6,008 nucleotides of DNA, taken from ATZT02 sp964655115 (GTDB lineage: Bacteria > Actinomycetota > Actinomycetes > S36-B12 > UBA5976). Below the pieces are notes generated by a model that saw only the letters and a program-made list of their open reading frames with translations, had not been told where the DNA came from and made no database searches. Shown piece after piece: positions 1 through 4,164 of the stretch (the stretch's first letter is position 1; every line of letters starts with the position of its first letter). Location: assembly GCA_964655115.1 (NCBI GenBank), contig CAZZKM010000044.1, positions 1 through 6,008 of the forward strand. The letters are read 5' to 3'. Both the position numbers and the translations under genes were made by a program.

Positions 1-2
1 CA

Positions 3-206
3 GGTTTAGCAAATCCTGATTCATCTATTGTTATCGACAATCGAGAAAATAGAAAACTTGTTAAAAATGATTCAATCCTTGATCAAGATGAGTTCTATAT
101 TGGCTTTTGGATCTTGGAAGCAAAAGATCAAAAAGAAGCAGAGGAGTTAGCTTTAGAGGGCTCGTTAAGTTGTAATCGAAAAGTTGAATTAAGACAAATC
201 TTGTAA
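3..206 (+). CDS. YCII-related domain protein, C-terminal part (5' end outside window)
   Basis: Reading from base 3 gives 67 codons ending in TAA at 204-206, with no upstream stop, so the gene begins before the window. The stretch DEFYIGFWILEAKDQKEAEEL, followed near the end by KVELRQIL, fits the YCII-related fold. In that family a strand of the type 'GGFWIIEA' precedes a helix in which residues are 'EA...A', and the protein closes with 'VEVRPI'-like residues. These are small alpha/beta-barrel proteins of about 90-130 residues, often of unknown function and probably cytoplasmic. A catalytic role cannot be assigned, because the N-terminal half, where conserved His/Asp residues usually lie, is missing. 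The gene converges on the pirin gene with one base between stops. The family call is from pattern memory and is moderately sure; the specific function is unknown. Confidence 0.68.
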   Translation, partial: GLANPDSSIVIDNRENRKLVKNDSILDQDEFYIGFWILEAKDQKEAEELALEGSLSCNRKVELRQIL

Positions 207-207
207 G

Positions 208-1236
208 TTAGCCTTCGATTAATTTATTTGGAGTGCCATGAACTCCAGTTAAATCGGATACAGTTCCATCTGGTCTAATTTTTTTGCTCCAATTAGGTGG
301 CACAATGCCAAGTTTTCCTTTTTGAAAATCTTCAAATGCTTGCAAGACTTCAGTTTTAGTGTTCATCACAAATGGTCCCATCCAAGCAACAGGTTCATTA
401 ATTGGTAAACCTCCAAGAATTAAAACATCCATTTCAGGAGATCTTGATTCTTGATTCTGATTAGCTCTTATTACTAAAACATCACCATCTTTTAATACCG
501 CAAGTTGTCCCATTTCTACAGGATGTCTTTCATCGCCAACGCTGCCAAAACCATTAAGGGTATAAATTAGTGAATTGTAATTTTTTTTCCATGGAAGTCT
601 TAATTCACTTCCAGGTTGCAATGTGGCATGCACAATCGTGATTGGGGTTTGAGTAGATCCAGGACCTGTGTGTCCGGCAACTTCTCCCGCAATAACTCTT
701 ACTAAAACTCCAGCATCTTCAGTAGTTACAAGGGCAACATCTTTTGCTCTTAAATCTTGATACTTTGGAGGACTCCATTTCTTTTCTTTAGGTAAATTAA
801 CCCAAAGTTGAAATCCATGAAACAAGCCACCAGAAACAACTAAATGTTCTGGAGGGGTTTCAATATGTAATATTCCTGAACCTGCAGTCATCCATTGAGT
901 ATCACCATTTGAAATAGTGCCACCACCACCGTGATTGTCATAGTGATCAAAAATTCCATCAATGATGTAGGTAACTGTTTCAAAACCACGATGTGGATGC
1001 CACGGAGTTCCTTTTGGTTCTCCTGGTTGATATTCCACTTCACCCATTTGATCAAGGTGAATAAATGGATCAAGATCAGTCATCACTACACCTTGAAATG
1101 CTCTTCTGACAGGAAATCCTTCTCCTTCATAACCTTTAGGAGCTGTAGTTACCTTTGTTACTTTTCTAGGTTTAGCTAAGGGATCATTAAAAATTCTAGG
1201 CAAAATTGTTAAATCACTAACACTTACTGCTGGCAT
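208..1236 (-). CDS. Pirin family protein (bicupin)
   Basis: The 342-residue protein is a full-length pirin, slightly longer than the usual 230-300 residues. The N-terminal cupin carries the family signature WHPHRGFETVTYIIDG (residues 79-94) and GILHIETP (121-128). The four expected metal ligands are therefore present as H80, H82, H124 and E126. The C-terminal pirin domain shows GGLPINEPVAWMGPFVMNT (275-293), also typical. Pirins are cytoplasmic Fe-binding proteins; some have quercetinase activity and others act as regulators, so the substrate here is open. The ATG start is supported by an AGAGGA Shine-Dalgarno six bases upstream and by the family's usual start of the cupin about 40 residues in. 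It is last in a same-strand series, 82 bp after the small membrane gene. No signal peptide is seen. Confidence 0.93.
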   Translation of the reverse strand: MPAVSVSDLTILPRIFNDPLAKPRKVTKVTTAPKGYEGEGFPVRRAFQGVVMTDLDPFIHLDQMGEVEYQPGEPKGTPWHPHRGFETVTYIIDGIFDHYDNHGGGGTISNGDTQWMTAGSGILHIETPPEHLVVSGGLFHGFQLWVNLPKEKKWSPPKYQDLRAKDVALVTTEDAGVLVRVIAGEVAGHTGPGSTQTPITIVHATLQPGSELRLPWKKNYNSLIYTLNGFGSVGDERHPVEMGQLAVLKDGDVLVIRANQNQESRSPEMDVLILGGLPINEPVAWMGPFVMNTKTEVLQAFEDFQKGKLGIVPPNWSKKIRPDGTVSDLTGVHGTPNKLIEG

Positions 1237-1318
1237 CTTTGTTCCTCTTGAGCTTTTCTTTGGAAGATTTTCTATTTTACTAAAAGTTGAGATTTTAGCG
1301 AATTTGGTGATTTTTTCA
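1237..1318 (-). promoter_or_regulatory. Spacer upstream of pirin, with clear ribosome binding site
   Basis: This 82-bp spacer separates the small membrane gene from pirin. AGAGGA at 1248-1243 lies six bases before the pirin ATG and is the best Shine-Dalgarno in the window. Two TAAAAT hexamers on the minus strand could serve as -10 elements, but in such AT-rich DNA they are weak evidence. No convincing terminator hairpin with a T-run is present, so read-through from upstream is possible. Confidence 0.5.
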
Positions 1319-1504
1319 CTATTTATATAGCGACTTTATAAAGATCTTTTGCAAGATTAGGCTTAGGACAAAGAAGAATAGAAATGCCTCCCACACATCT
1401 GATGCCAGTGAGTAAATAAAGAGGACAAAAAACACTACATTTGCAAAAGTCCAAATCCACCACAGGTTATTTCTTTTCAACCTATTTGCCTCTACTTTTC
1501 TCAT
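1319..1504 (-). CDS. Small two-helix membrane protein, hypothetical
   Basis: The reading frame encodes 61 residues from ATG (1504-1502). Residues 14-34 (LWWIWTFANVVFFVLFIYSLA) and 38-56 (WEAFLFFFVLSLILQKIFI) look like two membrane helices. The N-terminus (RKVEANRLKRNN) and C-terminus (KIFIKSLYK) are basic, which by the positive-inside rule suggests a hairpin with both ends in the cytoplasm. The ATG would overlap the DUF1801 gene by 23 bp and has no good Shine-Dalgarno. A TTG at 1480-1478 (residue 9) has AGAGG at 1493-1489, eight bases upstream, and begins one base after the DUF1801 stop, so a 53-residue product is a strong alternative. I recognise no family. The same-strand coupling and clean two-helix pattern favour a real gene over chance. 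Confidence 0.55.
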   Translation of the reverse strand: MRKVEANRLKRNNLWWIWTFANVVFFVLFIYSLASDVWEAFLFFFVLSLILQKIFIKSLYK

Positions 1505-1928
1505 AAATATCTATAAATTGCTTCACACTAAATTTTCTGATTGCTTTGTTGACGACCTCAAAGGGTATTTCTTGCATAGTTTTGAATCGAATACAAGAAG
1601 CTCCCGCATTTAACTTCTTATCACTTTTTTGATAACTTTGTTCGAATTCAATTCTTGTTTTCTTATCCACATAAACACAAGATAAATACAGTGAAACGTA
1701 TTGTTTTTGAGAAGCTAGAGCACAATAAACCAAAGGTTTCTTATTATAGGTGTTTGGATATTTCTCCAAAGGAATAACATAACAAATCATGCCAAATTCC
1801 ATAACTTCTTTATAACCCGAAGGTAAATTCTTTCTTATTGAGCTTCTGAGCTTTTTAACAATTTCTTTTCTTTCAACTGGTAATTCATCGATATATTGAT
1901 TTACAGTTTTTGCTCTAGATGAAACCAT
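1482..1928 (-). CDS. DUF1801 domain protein
   Basis: The protein has 148 residues, the usual length for this family. The conserved pattern runs VNQYIDELPVERKEIVKKLR (9-28), then EFGMICYVIPLEKYPNTYNKKPLVY (44-68), ALASQKQYVSLYL (70-82) and ASCIRFKTMQEIPFEVV (110-126). These match DUF1801 proteins (YdhG-like, with GMIxYxVPLxxYPxTY, LASQKxxxSLYL and S/C-C-x-RF blocks). The family is a small soluble domain of unknown biochemical role, and nothing in the neighbourhood clarifies it. It lies 26 bp downstream of arsC on the same strand and its 3' end touches the small membrane gene. No Shine-Dalgarno precedes the ATG. A TAAACT hexamer ends seven bases before the start (six-base spacer), which suggests a leaderless transcript. 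Confidence 0.88.
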   Translation of the reverse strand: MVSSRAKTVNQYIDELPVERKEIVKKLRSSIRKNLPSGYKEVMEFGMICYVIPLEKYPNTYNKKPLVYCALASQKQYVSLYLSCVYVDKKTRIEFEQSYQKSDKKLNAGASCIRFKTMQEIPFEVVNKAIRKFSVKQFIDIYEKSRGK

Positions 1929-1940
1929 ATTTTTAGTTTA
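1929..1940 (-). promoter_or_regulatory. Candidate -10 for a leaderless DUF1801 transcript
   Basis: On the minus strand TAAACT (1940-1935) fits the actinobacterial TANNNT -10 pattern. It is followed by six bases (AAAAAT) and then the ATG. That spacing would put the transcription start at or next to the A of the start codon. No Shine-Dalgarno is visible, which agrees with leaderless translation. A six-base match in AT-rich DNA is easily found by chance, so this is only suggestive. Confidence 0.4.
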
Positions 1941-1954
1941 TTAAAGGCTTGAAG

Positions 1955-2203
1955 TTAAACTATTTCAGATAGCAAAGCTTCAATTCGAGACTTAATCTCA
2001 TCTCTAATTTTCCTTACTGTTTCTAGATCTTTTCCGGCAGGATCTTCTAATTGCCAATCTTCATACCTTCTACCAGGAAATATTGGACAAGCATCCCCAC
2101 ATCCCATAGTGATTACTACATCAGATTCTTTAACACTTTCTGTAGTCAATATTTTTGGTTGGTTATTTGATATATCAATTCCAACTTCTTTCATAACTTC
2201 AAC
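1955..2203 (-). CDS. arsC: Arsenate reductase (ArsC, low-MW phosphatase type), C-terminal 82 residues; N-terminus in assembly gap
   Basis: The visible 82 residues include VGIDISNNQPKILT, the signature VVITMGCGDACPIFPGRRY, then DWQLEDPAG and a terminal helix VRKIRDEIKSRIEALL. This is the C-terminal two thirds of a low-molecular-weight-phosphatase-fold arsenate reductase, which reduces arsenate to arsenite in the cytoplasm. The MGCGDACP block holds two cysteines four apart, typical of actinobacterial members, some of which use mycothiol/mycoredoxin. The catalytic N-terminal CX5R loop is not visible because about 50-60 residues fall in the N gap, so activity cannot be confirmed. It reads in the same frame through the Ns as the upstream response regulator, but this is an artefact and not a fusion. 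Downstream, DUF1801 follows after 26 bp. No arsenite efflux gene is seen in the window. Confidence 0.88.
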   Translation of the reverse strand, partial: VEVMKEVGIDISNNQPKILTTESVKESDVVITMGCGDACPIFPGRRYEDWQLEDPAGKDLETVRKIRDEIKSRIEALLSEIV

Positions 2204-2303
2204 NNNNNNNNNNNNNNNNNNNNNNNNNNNNNNNNNNNNNNNNNNNNNNNNNNNNNNNNNNNNNNNNNNNNNNNNNNNNNNNNNNNNNNNNNNNNNNNNN
2301 NNN
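2204..2303. other. Assembly gap (100 Ns)
   Basis: Exactly 100 undetermined bases separate the regulator from arsC. The true gap must be longer than 100 bases if both genes are intact. The regulator lacks about 37 residues plus a stop, and ArsC about 50-60 residues, so at least about 270 bases are missing. The N run is therefore best read as a placeholder of unknown length, and further small genes could lie inside it. Confidence 0.95.
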
Positions 2304-2875
2304 GTTTTAGTGTCTCCAAAGTAATCGCTGCCCCACACTCGATCGATTAATTGATTTCTAGTCAATACTCGACCTGGATTTTGGGATAAATAAAGTAATA
2401 AATCAAATTCTTTTAGTGGAAGTCTTATTTCACTTCCTCTGACTATTACTTTGTGTTGGACTGGATCAATTTTTACTTCGCCAGAATCAGTGGGGGAGGA
2501 ATCTGGCAAAGGCTCATTTACACGTCTTAATATCGCTTTTACTCGAGCAATTAATTCTCTTCCAGAAAAAGGCTTTGTTATATAGTCATCTGCTCCAAGT
2601 TCCAGACCTAAAACTTTATCTAATTCAGTATCTTTTGCGGTAAGCATAATCAAAGGCACATTGCTAATTTTTCTTACCTGTTTACAGATTTCAAGTCCAT
2701 CCATACCAGGAAGCATTAAATCTAGAAGAATTAAATCTGCTGAATTTGCTTCAAAATACTTAAAACCTTCTGTGCCATCTTCTTCCTGAATTACTTCAAA
2801 ACCTTCTTTTTCAAGCAAAAAAGCAACAGATTCTCTAATTGATGATTCATCTTCAATTAATAAAATTTTAGTCAT
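2304..2875 (-). CDS. regX3: RegX3-like OmpR-family response regulator, C-terminus lost in gap
   Basis: The visible 190 residues cover the receiver domain and most of the DNA-binding domain. The receiver (1-120) has the acidic pair E8/D9, phospho-acceptor D52 within LLDLMLPGMDG, T79 and K101 (ITKPF). The winged helix starts near residue 133 and includes LPLKEFDLLLYL and GRVLTRNQLIDRVWGSDYFGDTK, where it enters the gap. The last recognition-helix residues and C-terminal hairpin (about 37 residues by comparison with the 227-residue mycobacterial RegX3) are missing. The match to RegX3 is close along the whole visible length. RegX3 is the cytoplasmic activator of the phosphate-starvation regulon. 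Its ATG directly follows the kinase stop codon (TAAATG, no spacer) and has only a weak Shine-Dalgarno, so translation is probably coupled to the kinase. Confidence 0.93.
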
Positions 2876-3919
2876 TTAAATCTCACTTAAAGTTTGATTA
2901 ATTGGTAACTGCATTGTAAATATTGCACCTTTACCAAGTTTTGATTCCACCAAAGCTCGACCACCATGGTTATTACAAATATGTTTTACCAAGGACAATC
3001 CTATTCCAGAACCACCTTCATTGCGCGATCTTGCAGAATCTACTCTGTAAAATCTTTCAAATATTCTTAGTTGATCTTCAGGACTAATTCCTTCACCGGA
3101 ATCCTTAACTTCAATATCGACAAAGTATTCACTCTCTGTGGCAGTAATAACAACTAAGTTGTCATCTCCGGTGTGATAGATGGCATTGACGAGCAAGTTT
3201 TTTAAAGCTGTAGTTAATTGTTTTTCATCACCCATCACAGTTGCTTTAATACCATTAATAACTTGAATCTCTACTCCATGTTTATGGGCGATACTTTCGA
3301 CAGCATCTTGTGCTGCAGAAATTAAATTAGATACAGAAACAATTTCTGGTTCTTCTAAAGGATTATCAGATTGAATTCTTGATAAGTCAATAATATCTTT
3401 GATTAAGTTAGCTAATCGTTTTGTTTCATTTGGAATTTTTTCTGCAAATTTTTTAATTGATTCTGTATCTTTATCAGCTTCTTTAATTGCTTCACTCAAC
3501 AGTTCAAGTGCTGAAACTGGAGTTTTTAGTTCATGAGAGATATTAGCAATAAAATCTCTCCTGGTTTGTTCAATTCTTAAAGCAAAGGTTTGGTCTGTGA
3601 TAAGCAAAAGAATGAAACCTTGTTCAATTTGGATGGCATCAATATCTAATTGCTGAGTAATTTTATTTTCTTTATTAAAATGATTAATTAAAGTGTTTGA
3701 CTTAATGAAACTTGGCTTTAAAGATTTAACGAATTTATTTAATTCTTTTAAAGTAATTTCTCTTTCTCTGACTAAACCAAGAATTGCAGCATCAGCTGAG
3801 AAATACACCACTTCACAATTTTCATTTAGAAGAATAACAATGCCTGGAAGTAGGTTGATGAGATTTCTTAACCCAGAATTCTTCAATTCAGCCATATCCA
3901 TAGCGTATGAAGTGGTCAC
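2876..3919 (-). CDS. senX3: SenX3-like sensor histidine kinase without membrane segments
   Basis: The protein has 347 residues from a GTG start. An N-terminal PAS-like region (about 15-115) leads into HisKA with the H-box RRDFIANISHELKTPVSALELL (phospho-acceptor H129). HATPase_c follows, with N-box NLLVNAIYHT (241-250), G1 DSGEGI (273-278), F-box FERFYRVD (287-294) and G2 GGSGIGLSLVK (302-312). All catalytic motifs are intact. The H-box and the LLSEAI...KKFAEK...DLSRIQ helices are SenX3-like, so the partner is RegX3 next door and the signal is probably phosphate status. Mycobacterial SenX3 (about 410 residues) has two N-terminal membrane helices; none is seen here, and an in-frame TGA lies 14 codons upstream of the GTG. 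ATGs at codons 7 (3901) and 9 (3895) are alternative starts. A Pho-box-like repeat lies about 90-110 bp upstream. Confidence 0.92.
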   Translation of the reverse strand: MTTSYAMDMAELKNSGLRNLINLLPGIVILLNENCEVVYFSADAAILGLVREREITLKELNKFVKSLKPSFIKSNTLINHFNKENKITQQLDIDAIQIEQGFILLLITDQTFALRIEQTRRDFIANISHELKTPVSALELLSEAIKEADKDTESIKKFAEKIPNETKRLANLIKDIIDLSRIQSDNPLEEPEIVSVSNLISAAQDAVESIAHKHGVEIQVINGIKATVMGDEKQLTTALKNLLVNAIYHTGDDNLVVITATESEYFVDIEVKDSGEGISPEDQLRIFERFYRVDSARSRNEGGSGIGLSLVKHICNNHGGRALVESKLGKGAIFTMQLPINQTLSEI

Positions 3920-3997
3920 TAAGTTACTACTTTCTAGAGTTGGGCCCTTGTTGGGTTTAACTCAAATTTGGTTTTTATTAACGGTTTCTTACCCTTA

Positions 3998-4030
3998 ACC
4001 CTAAAAATGGAAAGTGAACAATTGGTGAAC
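3998..4030 (-). promoter_or_regulatory. Pho-box-like direct repeat and -10 for senX3-regX3
   Basis: On the minus strand GTTCACC (4030-4024) and GTTCACT (4019-4013) are spaced exactly 11 bases start to start. This is the arrangement of actinobacterial PhoP/RegX3 sites, whose repeat core is GTTCACC. The first copy is a perfect 7-base match and the second differs only at the last base. Five bases after the 22-bp site comes TAGGGT (4003-3998), which fits TANNNT as a -10. Transcription would start near 3991, giving a leader of about 70 bases. The site suggests autoactivation by RegX3. Confidence 0.7.
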
Positions 4031-4125
4031 TCCACTAAGAGCAAGGGTTAATTTTAGATAATTTGTGAGGAAATCAAGATTTTAAAAAAGAGTTAATCTT
4101 CAATACCAGCATTTGTGGATATTTT

Positions 4126-4158
4126 GTTAACTTTTTGTTTACTAACTTAAGTCATACT
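4126..4158 (+). promoter_or_regulatory. Pho-box-like direct repeat and -10 for ppk
   Basis: GTTAACT (4126-4132) and GTTTACT (4137-4143) are spaced exactly 11 bases start to start, each matching five of seven bases of the GTTCACC core. CATACT (4153-4158) follows after five bases, the same distance as in the opposite promoter. Six bases later is the ppk ATG, so the transcript may be leaderless; no Shine-Dalgarno is present. CATACT lacks the usual first T of a -10. TAACTT (4143-4148) is an alternative, so the exact -10 is uncertain. Confidence 0.58.
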
Positions 4159-4164
4159 TTCCAG

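Larger units (their letters stand above)
3920..4164. promoter_or_regulatory. Divergent senX3/ppk intergenic promoter region
   Basis: This 245-bp spacer is the longest non-coding stretch. It contains two Pho-box-like direct repeats, one per strand (4009-4030 and 4126-4147), and -10 candidates for each gene. It also has an 8-bp inverted repeat flanking the first box and a roughly 70-base leader before the kinase GTG. TAGATAAT at 4055-4062 (+) could be a further -10, but no plausible start codon with an open frame follows it. I see no RNA gene or credible small open frame here. Confidence 0.75.

Noticed and set aside
888..1179. Open frames at 888-1073 (-) and 931-1179 (+) within the pirin gene
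   Set aside because: Both overlap the strongly supported pirin frame, match no family, and have low-complexity translations expected of antisense or off-frame reading.
1306..1322. Possible terminator GTGA-T(5)-TCAC just after the small membrane gene
   Set aside because: The stem is only four base pairs of mixed composition and no T-run follows it in the direction of transcription.
2109..2324. Plus-strand open frame spanning the N gap
   Set aside because: It is antisense to arsC and regX3 and exists only because the Ns cannot contain a stop.
3693..3998. 101-codon plus-strand open frame opposite the 5' end of senX3
   Set aside because: It is antisense to the conserved PAS-like region, has no recognisable motif, and ends within the Pho-box promoter region.
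3991..4003. Telomere-like ACCCTTAACCCTA repeat
   Set aside because: Only two imperfect units; better explained by the senX3 -10 and the flanking inverted-repeat arm.
4075..4100. Inverted repeat AAGATT/AATCTT upstream of ppk as a hairpin
   Set aside because: A six-base AT-rich stem with a 13-base loop is expected by chance and has no clear role.
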